Below, piece by piece: positions 41,814 to 52,628 of a stretch of 64,000 nucleotides of DNA. The position numbers and the translations under genes were made by a program. Under the pieces are notes generated by a model. The model had not been told where the DNA came from, made no database searches, and saw nothing but the letters and a program-made list of their open reading frames with translations. Position 1 is the stretch's first letter; every line of letters begins with the position of its first letter. Origin of the DNA: Staphylococcus edaphicus. Lineage in GTDB: Bacteria > Bacillota > Bacilli > Staphylococcales > Staphylococcaceae. The stretch is from positions 1-64,000 of the forward strand of contig NZ_MRZN01000008.1 of assembly GCF_002614725.1 (NCBI RefSeq), written 5' to 3'.

Positions 41814-43598
41814 TTGAAAATCGATCAATCCACGATAAATGAAATAAAAGACAAGACGGATATACTTGATTTAGTTAGTGAGTATGTGAAGTTAGAGAAA
41901 AGAGGACGCAATTATATAGGTTTGTGTCCTTTTCATGATGAAAAAACCCCTTCATTTACAGTTTCTGAAGATAAACAAATCTGCCATTGTTTTGGCTGTA
42001 AAAAGGGTGGAAATGTCTTTCAATTTACGCAAGAAATAAAAGATATTTCGTTTGCAGAAGCAGTAAAAGAACTAGGTGACAGGGTTAATATCAAAGTAGA
42101 AACAGGTCAAAGTAGCGCTGAATATGCTAATGGACATCAAGTTGCATCAGATGATTTACAAATGATTGAAATGCATGAATTAATGCAAGATTATTATCAT
42201 TATGCTCTGAAAAAAACTGTTGAAGGTGAAGCTGCATTAAAATATCTAAAAGAACGTGGTTTCACTGATGATTTAATAGACTCAAGGAAAATTGGTTACG
42301 CACCTAATAACGCTCACTTCTGTCATGATTTTTTAAAGAAAAAAGAATATGATATTCAGTTAGCGTATGAATCTGGACTCTTATCACGGAATGAAGAGAA
42401 TTTCAGTTATTATGATCGATTTCGCGATCGGATTATGTTTCCTTTAACGAATGCTCAAGGGAGAACTGTAGGTTATTCTGGTAGAACATATACAAATCAA
42501 GAACCAAAATATTTAAACAGTCCAGAAACACCTATTTTCCAAAAACGTAGATTACTTTACAATGTTGATAAGGCAAGAAAATCAATAAGAAAAAATGATG
42601 AAATTATCCTATTGGAAGGCTTTATGGATGTCATTAAAGCAGACCAAGCTGGATTGAAACAAGTAGTCGCTAGTATGGGAACACAGATTTCAAATGAACA
42701 CACCACTTTTATTAAAAAGTTGACGACCAATGTTACTTTAATGTTTGATGGAGATTTTGCGGGTACTGAAGCTACATTAAAGTCAGGACAAGCTTTATTA
42801 CAACAGGGCTTTAATGTATTTGTAGTTCAACTTCCTAAAAATATGGATCCAGATGAATATATCGCTAAACATGGTGCAGATGCTTTTAATTATTATGTTG
42901 AGCATGAGAAAAAATCCTTCATCATATATAAAATACACACGCATCAAGATGAAATCGAAAATAATGATTTGGCATACGAAAGATATTTAAAAGAAATAAC
43001 AAATGATATTTCGTTGATGCAATCAACTATTTTACGAAAAAAGATATTGCAAGAAGTATCTGAGTTGTTTAAAGTTAGCTTGGATAGTCTAAATAGTGAA
43101 GTAGGACACCAACAAGATTATTATCAACCTCATAGTTATCAAGCACCAGTTGTTCCGCAATTTCAAAATTTGAATAAGCGTGAAAAAGCAGAACGCGCTT
43201 TGTTAAAACATTTTATGAACGATAAAGACACTTTCTTGAATTTTCATAAATTACTTCAAACTGAGGACTTTACAAATCAGTATTTTAAGCGTATATTTAA
43301 TATTTTACACGAGTTTTACTCTGAAAATGATACGTTTAATATTAGTGACGTGTTACAGTACATCGATACCAATGAAATTAAAGAAGCATTTATATCATTA
43401 GATAACTATATGATAAATGAAGAACCTTATGAATATGAAATCGATGACTATATTAACACATTAACTACTAATAGAAATGAAGAAACGATTGAATCGCTTA
43501 ACCAAAAGTTACGAGAAGCTTCAAGATTAGGTGATTTAGAACTGCAAAAATATTATTTAGAAAAAATTGTAAATCACAATAAAAATAGAATGAATTAA
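41814..43598 (+). CDS. dnaG: DNA primase
   Basis: DnaG makes RNA primers for replication. The 594-aa protein has an N-terminal zinc ribbon ([11 protein letters not shown] then CHCFGC), the TOPRIM polymerase core with LLEGFMDV and FDGDFAG, and a C-terminal helicase-binding region. GTG at 41805 lies in the TAGGTGA ribosome site; TTG 41814 is the better start and gives the normal N-terminus. It precedes rpoD, the conserved macromolecular synthesis pair. Confidence 0.95.
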   Translation: MKIDQSTINEIKDKTDILDLVSEYVKLEKRGRNYIGLCPFHDEKTPSFTVSEDKQICHCFGCKKGGNVFQFTQEIKDISFAEAVKELGDRVNIKVETGQSSAEYANGHQVASDDLQMIEMHELMQDYYHYALKKTVEGEAALKYLKERGFTDDLIDSRKIGYAPNNAHFCHDFLKKKEYDIQLAYESGLLSRNEENFSYYDRFRDRIMFPLTNAQGRTVGYSGRTYTNQEPKYLNSPETPIFQKRRLLYNVDKARKSIRKNDEIILLEGFMDVIKADQAGLKQVVASMGTQISNEHTTFIKKLTTNVTLMFDGDFAGTEATLKSGQALLQQGFNVFVVQLPKNMDPDEYIAKHGADAFNYYVEHEKKSFIIYKIHTHQDEIENNDLAYERYLKEITNDISLMQSTILRKKILQEVSELFKVSLDSLNSEVGHQQDYYQPHSYQAPVVPQFQNLNKREKAERALLKHFMNDKDTFLNFHKLLQTEDFTNQYFKRIFNILHEFYSENDTFNISDVLQYIDTNEIKEAFISLDNYMINEEPYEYEIDDYINTLTTNRNEETIESLNQKLREASRLGDLELQKYYLEKIVNHNKNRMN

Positions 43599-43667
43599 AA
43601 GTTTTATGTATTTCTCTGTAAATTTATAGGATTGCTAAGATGTATACTAATTAAATATTTTGAGTAG

Positions 43668-44840
<1,173 letters not shown>

Positions 44841-44961
44841 TATCTAAGTATTCAACATAAATTGGAAACCACATGTTATTGTTTATTAAATAGTTTGGGC
44901 AATAACTGACTGATTTCTAAATTCACTCATACTAAGTATTTTGAAATCAAGTCATCTTTGT

Positions 44962-45014
44962 AGGGCGAGATAGAAATCTAATTTTACTTTTAGATCTCTA
45001 TCCCGCTCTTTTTA
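44962..45014 (+). terminator. Terminator after rpoD, long stem
   Basis: A long stem with arms around AGGGCGAGATAGAAATCTAA and TTTAGATCTCTATCCCGCTC, with about three mismatches or wobbles, then five T. It resembles the GAGRNNGGGAC-type hairpins that recur between staphylococcal genes. Confidence 0.8.
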
Positions 45015-45036
45015 CATATATAAGAGGAGTAAATAT

Positions 45037-45714
45037 ATGATTCCATTAAATCAAAGATTAAAAAAGGTAAGTACATATATTCAAGGAGATTGTCTAGCTG
45101 ATATTGGTTCAGATCATGCATATCTGCCAATCTATGCAGTTGAAAATAATTTGATTGATACAGCAATAGCTGGCGAGGTGATTAAGGGGCCATTTGATGC
45201 TTCTGTAAGAAATGTACGTGACTATCAATTGAGTAATAGCATCGACGTTAGACTAGGAGATGGATTATCTGTTATTAAAGCAGATGATCATATTACATCT
45301 GTATCCATTTGTGGCATGGGAGGTCCGTTAATTGCTAAAATATTGACTGAAGGTGCGTCAAAATTAAAAGATCAACCAAGACTTATATTACAAAGTAACA
45401 TTCAGTCAGGTGCAATACGTGAACAGCTTGTAAAATTAAATTATACTATTTGCGCAGAAGATATTTTAGAAGAAAAGGGACATATTTATGAAATCCTAGT
45501 AGCTGATTATAATGAAAAAAGCGTAGCAATGACAGAAAAGGAAGTGAAATTTGGACCTAAACTTCTTGAAAACAAAACTGCATTATTTTATAAAAAATGG
45601 GAGCGAGAACGTGCTGCTCTGATAAAAATAAAAGATAATTTGGATTCCGATATGCATAAAACACGTTTAGCAGAAATTAATAAACACATTAATTTAATTA
45701 ACGAGGTGATTTAG
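45037..45714 (+). CDS. trmK: tRNA m1A22 methyltransferase TrmK
   Basis: TrmK methylates adenine 22 in tRNA. The 225-aa protein has SAM motif LADIGSDHAYLPIYA near residue 20 and the ICGMGGPLIAKIL block, both diagnostic. A C-terminal coiled-coil domain follows (residues 165-225). It abuts the Nif3 gene without spacer. TrmK is essential in S. aureus by published screens. Confidence 0.94.
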   Translation: MIPLNQRLKKVSTYIQGDCLADIGSDHAYLPIYAVENNLIDTAIAGEVIKGPFDASVRNVRDYQLSNSIDVRLGDGLSVIKADDHITSVSICGMGGPLIAKILTEGASKLKDQPRLILQSNIQSGAIREQLVKLNYTICAEDILEEKGHIYEILVADYNEKSVAMTEKEVKFGPKLLENKTALFYKKWERERAALIKIKDNLDSDMHKTRLAEINKHINLINEVI

Positions 45715-46818
45715 ATGAATATTGAAAGATTATTGAAGGTCATTAATAAACATGTTCCATTTAAAACTGCAGAATCTTGGGATAATGTAGGCTTGTTAGT
45801 TGGAGATAAAGAAGCTAAAGTTTCAGGTATAATCACTGCACTAGATTGCACAGAAGATGTAGTTAACGAAGCACTGACGAATCAATGTAATACAATAATA
45901 TGTCATCACCCACTTATATTCAAAGGTATAAAACACATTACGCAAGAAGAGGGATATGGATCGATTTTGCGTAAGCTAATAAAACAGGATATAAATTTGA
46001 TTGCTTTGCATACCAATTTGGATGTTTATCCTAAAGGGGTTAATGCAATGCTAGCTAATAAACTCAAGTTAGATAACCAAACCATATTGAATCCTGAAAT
46101 ACAATCTTATTATAAAGTTCAAGTCTTCATACCTAAAGATCATTTGTCTGGATTCAAACACAAATTAAGTGAAGCAGGATTAGCAGAAGAAGGAGACTAT
46201 CAATATTGCTTTTTCGAAAGTCAGGGCAATGGACAATTTAAACCAATTGATGGAGCAGATCCTCATATTGGTGAGCTAAATCAAATTACAACCGTTGCAG
46301 AATATAAATTAGAATTTATGATTGACGAAGATCAGAAACAATTAGCACAACAACTTATCATGAAATATCATCCTTATGAGACACCTGTTTTTGATTTTAT
46401 AGAATTACAAAAAGAAGCAAGTTATGGATTAGGGATGAAAGGACAGCTTCAAGAACCAATGAATGTGAAAACATTTGTAAAGCATGTGAAGACACAATTA
46501 AAACTGTCTAGTGTAAGATTTACTGGTGATATAAACACGAATATTGAAACTGTAGCTATTATAGGTGGATCAGGTATTGGTTTTGAATATGATGCTGCTA
46601 ATAAAGGTGCAGATATTTTTGTGACAGGAGATGTTAAACATCATGATGCATTAGATGCGAAAATCGGAGGTCTTAATTTATTAGATATCACTCATTACAG
46701 TGAATATGTGATGAAAGAAGGTTTGTGTGATTTATTAGCAGAATGGTTATGTAACGAAGAAATCACATATAAAATCATACCTTCTCAACTTAATACGGAT
46801 CCGTTTTTATACTTATAA
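45715..46818 (+). CDS. Nif3-like dinuclear metal protein (YqfO family)
   Basis: The 367-aa protein is of the Nif3/DUF34 family. Metal ligands appear in ICHHPLIFKGI near residue 64 and in HTNLDVYPKGVN. A PII-like inserted domain (about residues 130-230) is present, as in the Staphylococcus and Bacillus forms. A C-terminal HHDALDAK block supplies further ligands. It is often labelled GTP cyclohydrolase I type 2, but the biochemical role is unsettled. It is co-translated with trmK. Confidence 0.9.
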   Translation: MNIERLLKVINKHVPFKTAESWDNVGLLVGDKEAKVSGIITALDCTEDVVNEALTNQCNTIICHHPLIFKGIKHITQEEGYGSILRKLIKQDINLIALHTNLDVYPKGVNAMLANKLKLDNQTILNPEIQSYYKVQVFIPKDHLSGFKHKLSEAGLAEEGDYQYCFFESQGNGQFKPIDGADPHIGELNQITTVAEYKLEFMIDEDQKQLAQQLIMKYHPYETPVFDFIELQKEASYGLGMKGQLQEPMNVKTFVKHVKTQLKLSSVRFTGDINTNIETVAIIGGSGIGFEYDAANKGADIFVTGDVKHHDALDAKIGGLNLLDITHYSEYVMKEGLCDLLAEWLCNEEITYKIIPSQLNTDPFLYL

Positions 46819-47194
46819 TTATTGCATCAACAAGGAATCCAGTGTTCTAATATCTTTTGAATAGCGATTTCTTTCATATTGAGTGGCTAAAAATAAATAC
46901 GGAAATGTTTTTTTGAAATATAACAATGGTGAGTCTTACCAACATTTTATGCTAAGTACTGACATTAAAACGTTTGAATCGTAACCACGCAGTTTCAAAA
47001 GTAATACTAACATACATTCGTATTATACAATAAAAATAGCACATAAGTACCTATAAACATAAGAGGCCGCGACTCGTAAAGATGTCCCGGTCTCTATTGA
47101 AGTTTAAAGATATTTCGTGTATTTAATAATTTAGTTCAAAATTATAGCACAATGCTTTATAATAGATAAGATGAAGATTTAAGGAGGCCAAGAC
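46819..47194. other. Intergenic region with an imperfect palindrome and the cshB promoter
   Basis: No supported gene in 376 bp. AGAGGCCGCGAC and GTCCCGGTCTCT (about 47064-47097) make a stem of 12 with two mismatches, close in type to the hairpin after rpoD, without a T run on the plus strand. TTCAAA (47135-47140), 17 bases and TATAAT (47158-47163) form a plausible promoter for cshB. No other structure seen. Confidence 0.6.
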
Positions 47195-48535
47195 ATGGCA
47201 AATCACCCATTTGAAAAATTTAATTTAGAGCCAAGTTTAATTGACGCTGTGAAAGATTTGAATTTTAATCAACCAACTGAAATTCAGACACGTGTCATAC
47301 CAAAGATAATTAAACAAGTGAATTTAATTGGTCAATCGCAAACAGGTACAGGCAAATCACATGCCTTTTTGTTACCATTACTTAATTCAATTGATATAGA
47401 CTATAAAGAACCTCAAGCGATTGTCGTTGCGCCAACGCGTGAACTAGCACAACAACTTTTTGATGTTGCTAGTCATTTAACAAGATTCAAAGAAGAAGTA
47501 TCTGTAAAACTCTTTATAGGTGGAACAGATATTGAAAAAGATCGTAGTCGCGCTAAGAACCAACCACAACTTATAATTGGCACACCAACACGTATCAATG
47601 ATTTAGCTAAACATGGGGATTTACATGTACACTTAGCTTCTTATTTGGTGATTGACGAAGCAGATTTAATGATTGATTTAGGGTTAATAGATGAAGTGGA
47701 CTATGTAGCGACAAGATTAGATGAAAGTGCACATATAGCTGTTTTTAGTGCAACGATTCCCAAATCATTGCACCCATTTTTAAATAAATACTTAGAAAAT
47801 CCAGAATTTGTTGAAATTGAAAATACAGAAAAAAATAAGAAAAACATTGAATTTTATCTAATACCTACTAAGGGCGAAGCTAAAATAGAAAAAACATTAA
47901 AACTTATCGATATATTAAATCCATATCTGTGTATTATATTTTGTAACAGTAGAGAAAGTGCTGATGCATTAGCAAATCAATTGAATGCTGCAGGTTTAAA
48001 ATTAGGAATGATACATGGTGGTCTTACGCCTAGAGAACGTAAACAACAAATGAAACGAATAAGAAACTTAGAATTCCAATTTGTAATTGCTAGTGATTTA
48101 GCGTCTCGTGGCATTGATATCGATGGTGTAAGTCACGTGATTAATTTTGATGTTCCTAATGATATTGATTTCTTTACACATAGAGTGGGACGTACAGGAC
48201 GTGGTCAATACAAGGGAGTAGCAATTACTTTATATAGTCCAGATGAAGAGCATAATATTGCATTAATTGAACAAAGAGGTTATCATTTTGAAAATGTTGA
48301 TATCAAAGATGATGAATTAAAACCTATAAAAGCACATAATATGAGACAATCGCGTAAAAATAAAGATGATCATTTAACTAATCAATTAAAATATAAAGTT
48401 AAATCAAATAAGAAAAAAGTTAAACCAGGATACAAAAAGAAATTCAAACGTGATTTAGATGATTTAAAACGTAAAGAACGTAAACAATTTAGTAAACAAA
48501 AGAGTCGTCAAGATAGAAAAAATAGAAAAGGATAG
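47195..48535 (+). CDS. cshB: DEAD-box RNA helicase CshB
   Basis: The helicase (446 aa) has the Q-motif (NQPTEIQTRVIPKII), motif I (SQTGTGKS), DEAD as VIDEADLM, SAT (FSATIP) and HRVGRTGRG. The C-terminus is a Lys/Arg-rich tail (about residues 390-446) for RNA contact. CshB homologues act in cold adaptation and mRNA turnover. nfo follows almost without gap. Confidence 0.94.
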   Translation: MANHPFEKFNLEPSLIDAVKDLNFNQPTEIQTRVIPKIIKQVNLIGQSQTGTGKSHAFLLPLLNSIDIDYKEPQAIVVAPTRELAQQLFDVASHLTRFKEEVSVKLFIGGTDIEKDRSRAKNQPQLIIGTPTRINDLAKHGDLHVHLASYLVIDEADLMIDLGLIDEVDYVATRLDESAHIAVFSATIPKSLHPFLNKYLENPEFVEIENTEKNKKNIEFYLIPTKGEAKIEKTLKLIDILNPYLCIIFCNSRESADALANQLNAAGLKLGMIHGGLTPRERKQQMKRIRNLEFQFVIASDLASRGIDIDGVSHVINFDVPNDIDFFTHRVGRTGRGQYKGVAITLYSPDEEHNIALIEQRGYHFENVDIKDDELKPIKAHNMRQSRKNKDDHLTNQLKYKVKSNKKKVKPGYKKKFKRDLDDLKRKERKQFSKQKSRQDRKNRKG

Positions 48536-48544
48536 GTGTATATT

Positions 48545-49435
48545 ATGTTATTAGGATCACATGTATCTATGAACGGTAAAAAAATGTTAGAAGGTTCAGC
48601 TGAAGAGGCATATAAATTTGGCGAATCAACTTTCATGATTTATACGGGTGCACCTCAAAATACAAGAAGAAAACCTATCGAAGAATTAAATATTGAAAAG
48701 GGACACGAAGTGATGAAAGCCCACGGACTTTCAAACATTGTTGTTCACGCGCCCTATATTATAAACATTGCCAACACAGTCAAACCACATGTTTTTGAAT
48801 TAGGGGTTGAGTTTCTACAGAGCGAAATTGAACGTACTCAAGCACTAGGTGCACAAGATATTGTTTTACATCCAGGTTCTCATGTAGGTGAAGGAACAGA
48901 TGTTGGTATTAAAAAAATAATAGAAGGTTTAAACGAAGTTTTAACTAACGATAATAATGTAAGAATTGCGTTAGAAACAATGGCAGGCAAAGGTTCTGAA
49001 ATAGGTAGAAACTTTGAAGAACTTGCGCAAATTATAGATGGCGTAAATCATAATGAACGATTATCGGTTTGTTTCGATACATGTCATACACATGATGCCG
49101 GTTATAACATAAAAGAAGATTTTGATGGTGTATTAAATGAATTCGATAAGATAATTGGTATTGATAGAATTAAAGTAGTACACGTCAATGATAGTAAAAA
49201 TGATATCGGTGCGCACAAGGATAGACATGAAAATATTGGTTTTGGATATATAGGCTTTGATGCATTGAATTATGTAGTACACCACGATGTATTTAAGGAT
49301 ATTCCTAAAATACTCGAAACACCTTACGTGGGTGAGGATAAAAAAGATAAAAAGCCACCATATAAATTAGAAATCGAAATGTTAAAACAGCAAAAATTTG
49401 ATTCTGATTTAAAAAATAAAATTTTAATTCAATAG
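48545..49435 (+). CDS. nfo: Endonuclease IV (AP endonuclease)
   Basis: Nfo cuts DNA 5' to abasic sites in base excision repair. The 296-aa TIM-barrel protein has the metal ligands in [37 protein letters not shown] and VVHVNDSKN...[15 protein letters not shown] at 48536 is closer to the cshB stop, but ATG 48545 follows GGATAGGTG and matches the standard N-terminus LLGSHVSM. Confidence 0.96.
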   Translation: MLLGSHVSMNGKKMLEGSAEEAYKFGESTFMIYTGAPQNTRRKPIEELNIEKGHEVMKAHGLSNIVVHAPYIINIANTVKPHVFELGVEFLQSEIERTQALGAQDIVLHPGSHVGEGTDVGIKKIIEGLNEVLTNDNNVRIALETMAGKGSEIGRNFEELAQIIDGVNHNERLSVCFDTCHTHDAGYNIKEDFDGVLNEFDKIIGIDRIKVVHVNDSKNDIGAHKDRHENIGFGYIGFDALNYVVHHDVFKDIPKILETPYVGEDKKDKKPPYKLEIEMLKQQKFDSDLKNKILIQ

Positions 49436-49460
49436 TGCTTAATACAAATGAAGATTAAAT

Positions 49461-49517
49461 GAGTAAGTGTGTGATTTCTATGTCAATTATAGATTTCAAA
49501 TGCTTACTCTTTTTTTA
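49461..49517 (+). terminator. Terminator after nfo
   Basis: GAGTAAG (49461-49467) pairs with CTTACTC (49503-49509) and seven T follow; an inner TCTAT/ATAGA pair extends the fold. Confidence 0.75.
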
Positions 49518-49519
49518 TT

Positions 49520-49540
49520 AATTCGTAAACATTACTATTT
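49520..49540 (+). promoter_or_regulatory. Zur box over the znuC promoter
   Basis: AATTCGTAAACATTACTATTT matches the Firmicute Zur operator (AAATCGTAATNATTACGATTT) at 17 of 20 positions. It overlaps a promoter: TTTACA (49538-49543), 17 bases, TATAGT (49561-49566). The downstream operon contains the zur gene itself. Confidence 0.78.
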
Positions 49541-49584
49541 ACATATTGAAACGGACGTTGTATAGTAAAGAACGAGGTGAAAAC

Positions 49585-50358
49585 ATGTCTACACCAGTAT
49601 TCGAATTAAAAAATATTGATTATTATTTTGACAATAAGCAAGTACTCGAAAATATAAATATCAGGATTAATAGAGGAGAGTTTGTTGCAATTGTAGGTCC
49701 AAATGGTGCCGGTAAATCAACACTATTAAAGATTATTTTAGGCTTATTGCCTATCCAAAAAGGACAAATTTATGTGGAGGGTAATGATTATAATGGTAAG
49801 CAATCATTATTAAAAATAAGTTATGTTTCACAAAAAGCACAAGCATTTAAAGCAGGGTTTCCAGCAAGTGTTAAAGAAGTAGTTTTAAGCGGGCTAACAA
49901 AGCGCAAAAAATTGTTTCAGTGGTTTAATAAGAGAGATGAACAAAAAGTTGAAGTTGTATTAAAAAGATTAAACATTGAACATTTGATTAATAAAAATAT
50001 TGCAGAATTATCAGGTGGACAACAACAGCGCGTATTAATAGCTAGAGCTTTAATCAGTAAACCGTCAGTATTAATATTAGATGAACCAACGAGCGGCATT
50101 GATGCGAAACATGTAAGTGAATTTTATGAAACATTGGAAACACTTAAAAATGAAGGCGTAACGATTATACTCGTTACTCATGATATAGGTGTTGTAGCAG
50201 ATACCGCTACGGAAGTTGCTTGTCTAAATAAACATTTACATTTTCATGGTACAACTGAAGACTTTAAATCGTTAGATGAAGTAGAAATTTCAAAAATTTA
50301 TGGTCATCCAATTCAATTCGTTGATCATCAACATAGTAGGGAGTGTTGTTCATCATGA
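49585..50358 (+). CDS. znuC: Zinc ABC importer ATP-binding protein (ZurA/ZnuC type)
   Basis: The 257-aa ATPase has GPNGAGKST, LSGGQQQRV and LILDEPTSGID. It powers a metal importer whose permease is next and whose regulator zur is last in the operon. An in-frame start at 49546 overlaps the promoter, so ATG 49585 after GAGGTGA is chosen. A solute-binding protein gene is not in this operon, so it must lie elsewhere. Confidence 0.92.
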   Translation: MSTPVFELKNIDYYFDNKQVLENINIRINRGEFVAIVGPNGAGKSTLLKIILGLLPIQKGQIYVEGNDYNGKQSLLKISYVSQKAQAFKAGFPASVKEVVLSGLTKRKKLFQWFNKRDEQKVEVVLKRLNIEHLINKNIAELSGGQQQRVLIARALISKPSVLILDEPTSGIDAKHVSEFYETLETLKNEGVTIILVTHDIGVVADTATEVACLNKHLHFHGTTEDFKSLDEVEISKIYGHPIQFVDHQHSRECCSS

Positions 50359-51215
50359 TAGAGGCCTTACTTAATTTTGATTTCATGAGATATTCACTAA
50401 TCAGCGGAATATTAATAGGATTAATAGCACCATTAATAGGTGCTTTTATTGTTGTACGAAGACTATCCTTGATTGCAGATGCATTAAGTCATGTGACACT
50501 TGGTGGCATTTCTTTTGGTATGTTTATTGTTACAATACTTCCTGCCTTTGTGTTTATTAATCCAATGTGGTTTGGAATATTGTTCGCAGTTGTTGGTGCT
50601 TTACTAATAGAGAATTTAAGAACGTCTTATAGTAATTATCAGGAAATTGCAATTCCAATTATCATGAGTGCAGGCATTGCATTAAGTGCTATATTTATAT
50701 CACTTGCAGATGGATTCAATCAGGAAATTGTTGGGCTATTATTTGGCTCTATTAGTGCCGTAACATTAAGTGACTTAATGACTATTATAGCAATCGTGAT
50801 AATTGTGCTTATATTTATTTTCTCATTTTATAAAGAATTATTTATACTATCATTTGATGAAGAATACAGTAAAGTCATTGGTATTCCAAAATGGATTCAA
50901 TTTTTATTTATCATTATTGTGGCAATGGTTATATCCGCATCAATGCGTGTCGTAGGTATCTTATTAGTAAGCGCCTTGATTACATTGCCCGTAGCTATAT
51001 CAATGAGATTAACAAAAGGATTTAAACAATTAATCCTATTAAGTGTAGTCATCGGTGAATGTTCTGTTATAGGAGGTCTAATCTTAGCATTCTATATGAA
51101 TATATCTCCAGGTGGTGTAATTGTTGTCTTACTAGTACTTATTTTAGCAATAACGATGATATATCAAAAATTAAAAGCAAAATCGATTAAAGGAGTTGCT
51201 AATAATGAAAACTGA
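50355..51215 (+). CDS. znuB: Zinc ABC importer permease (ZurM/ZnuB type)
   Basis: The 286-aa protein has eight or nine hydrophobic helices and the ABC-3 family block [16 protein letters not shown], the loop that contacts the ATPase. ATG 50355 overlaps the znuC stop as ATGA and follows AGGGAG; the GTG at 50343 lies in that site. It overlaps zur by 11 bases. Confidence 0.93.
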   Translation: MIEALLNFDFMRYSLISGILIGLIAPLIGAFIVVRRLSLIADALSHVTLGGISFGMFIVTILPAFVFINPMWFGILFAVVGALLIENLRTSYSNYQEIAIPIIMSAGIALSAIFISLADGFNQEIVGLLFGSISAVTLSDLMTIIAIVIIVLIFIFSFYKELFILSFDEEYSKVIGIPKWIQFLFIIIVAMVISASMRVVGILLVSALITLPVAISMRLTKGFKQLILLSVVIGECSVIGGLILAFYMNISPGGVIVVLLVLILAITMIYQKLKAKSIKGVANNEN

Positions 51216-51618
51216 AGAAGCCATTAGTATTATTAAAAATAACGGTCATAAATATACAAATAAAAGAAGAGAAATGATCGATATTTTTGTAGAAGAAGAT
51301 AAATATATCAATGCAAAAATAGTTCAACAAAAAATGGACAAGCATTACCCAGGTATCTCATTTGATACCATTTATAGAAATTTACATTTATTCAAAGATT
51401 TAGGTATAGTTGAAGGCACTGAACTTGAAGGAGAAATGAAGTTTAGAATCGCATGTACTGATCATCATCATCACCATTTTATTTGTGAATCATGTGGTGA
51501 TACAAAGGTGATTGACTTTTGCCCAATCGAACAAATTAAGGCGTTTTTACCAAAAGTAGATATCCATACACATAAACTAGAAGTTTATGGTATTTGTGAA
51601 TCATGTCAAAGAGCATAA
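51205..51618 (+). CDS. zur: Zinc uptake regulator Zur (Fur family)
   Basis: Zur represses zinc import genes when zinc is replete. The 137-aa Fur-family protein has an N-terminal winged helix ([16 protein letters not shown]), a His cluster H87-H91 and the structural zinc cysteines C94, C97, C131 and C134. It is the last gene of the importer operon and should feed back on the Zur box upstream of znuC. The ATG at 51205 follows AAAGGAG. Confidence 0.94.
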   Translation: MKTEEAISIIKNNGHKYTNKRREMIDIFVEEDKYINAKIVQQKMDKHYPGISFDTIYRNLHLFKDLGIVEGTELEGEMKFRIACTDHHHHHFICESCGDTKVIDFCPIEQIKAFLPKVDIHTHKLEVYGICESCQRA

Positions 51619-51751
51619 TACACAATTGTAATTAACCGATTAGTTCATGTAAAAAGTGACAATTTTCATTCATTCTACGATTTCAATTTAGATTAAACAT
51701 AGGCCATTAGTATGAATTAAACTGAATTTTTAAAATTGTATGCTAATCATG

Positions 51752-51779
51752 TTTAAATAAAGTGTTTTTGAGATATACT
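51752..51779 (+). promoter_or_regulatory. Possible sodA promoter
   Basis: TTTAAA (51752-51757), 16 bases, TATACT (51774-51779). The implied transcript begins near 51786, shortly before the leader hairpin. Confidence 0.4.
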
Positions 51780-51794
51780 AATAAAGTAACTAAA

Positions 51795-51855
51795 GATGAC
51801 AACTACTATTTTATGACTGTACAATTAATATATAAGCATATTAATTGTTGTCATC
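51795..51855 (+). promoter_or_regulatory. Leader hairpin in the sodA 5' untranslated region
   Basis: GATGACAAC (51795-51803) pairs with GTTGTCATC (51847-51855). Inside, CAATTAATAT (51822-51831) pairs with ATATTAATTG (51838-51847). This gives a two-part stem that ends about 40 bases before the AGGAGG of sodA. No T run follows, so it is not a terminator. A role in mRNA stability or binding of a small RNA is possible. Confidence 0.6.
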
Positions 51856-51906
51856 ATTAATAATTGTTATGCTTTATTTAAAGATTAATTAGGAGGATGA
51901 TTATTT

Positions 51907-52506
51907 ATGGCTTTTGAATTACCAAATTTACCTTATGGTTTTGATGCGTTAGAACCACACATTGATAAACAAACAATGGAAATTCACCATGACAAACACC
52001 ATAACACTTATGTAACTAAATTAAATGCAGCAGTAGAAGGAACTGATTTAGAATCTAAATCAATCGAAGAAATAGTTGCAAACTTAGACAGTGTTCCAGA
52101 AAACATTCAAACAGCTGTTCGAAATAATGGTGGTGGGCACTTAAACCACTCACTATTCTGGGAATTATTAACTCCAAACTCAGAAGAAAAAGGTACTGTT
52201 GTTGATAAAATTAAAGAACAATGGGGCTCTTTAGATGCATTTAAAGAAGAATTTGCTGATAAAGCAGCAGCTCGTTTCGGTTCAGGTTGGGCTTGGCTAG
52301 TTGTAAATAACGGTAACTTAGAAATCGTTACTACACCAAACCAAGATAACCCATTAACTGAAGGCAAAACACCTATCTTAGGATTAGATGTTTGGGAACA
52401 TGCTTATTACCTTAAATACCAAAATAAACGTCCAGATTATATTAATGCATTCTGGAATGTTGTAAATTGGGAAAAAGTTGATGAATTTTATAACGCTGCA
52501 AAATAA
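51907..52506 (+). CDS. sodA: Superoxide dismutase SodA, manganese type
   Basis: The 199-aa enzyme has the four metal ligands at the standard positions H27, H81, D161 and H165. Residues G159 and L160 next to the ligand loop match the strict manganese SodA of S. aureus rather than the metal-flexible SodM, which has Leu-Phe there. So this is SodA by sequence and by synteny (zur-sodA-pbp3). The start follows AGGAGG. Confidence 0.97.
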   Translation: MAFELPNLPYGFDALEPHIDKQTMEIHHDKHHNTYVTKLNAAVEGTDLESKSIEEIVANLDSVPENIQTAVRNNGGGHLNHSLFWELLTPNSEEKGTVVDKIKEQWGSLDAFKEEFADKAAARFGSGWAWLVVNNGNLEIVTTPNQDNPLTEGKTPILGLDVWEHAYYLKYQNKRPDYINAFWNVVNWEKVDEFYNAAK

Positions 52507-52520
52507 TTGCGCGGACAATT

Positions 52521-52553
52521 ATGACGGCCTTTTAAAGGGCCGTCATTTTTTTT
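52521..52553 (+). terminator. Terminator after sodA
   Basis: ATGACGGCC (52521-52529) pairs with GGCCGTCAT (52538-52546) through TTT/AAA, followed by seven T. Confidence 0.88.
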
Positions 52554-52628
52554 AACTAAAATAATAGAAATATTTACTAATTTCATATATCATTTGTAGT
52601 GAGAACTATTGAATAGAGGTATGCTGTT

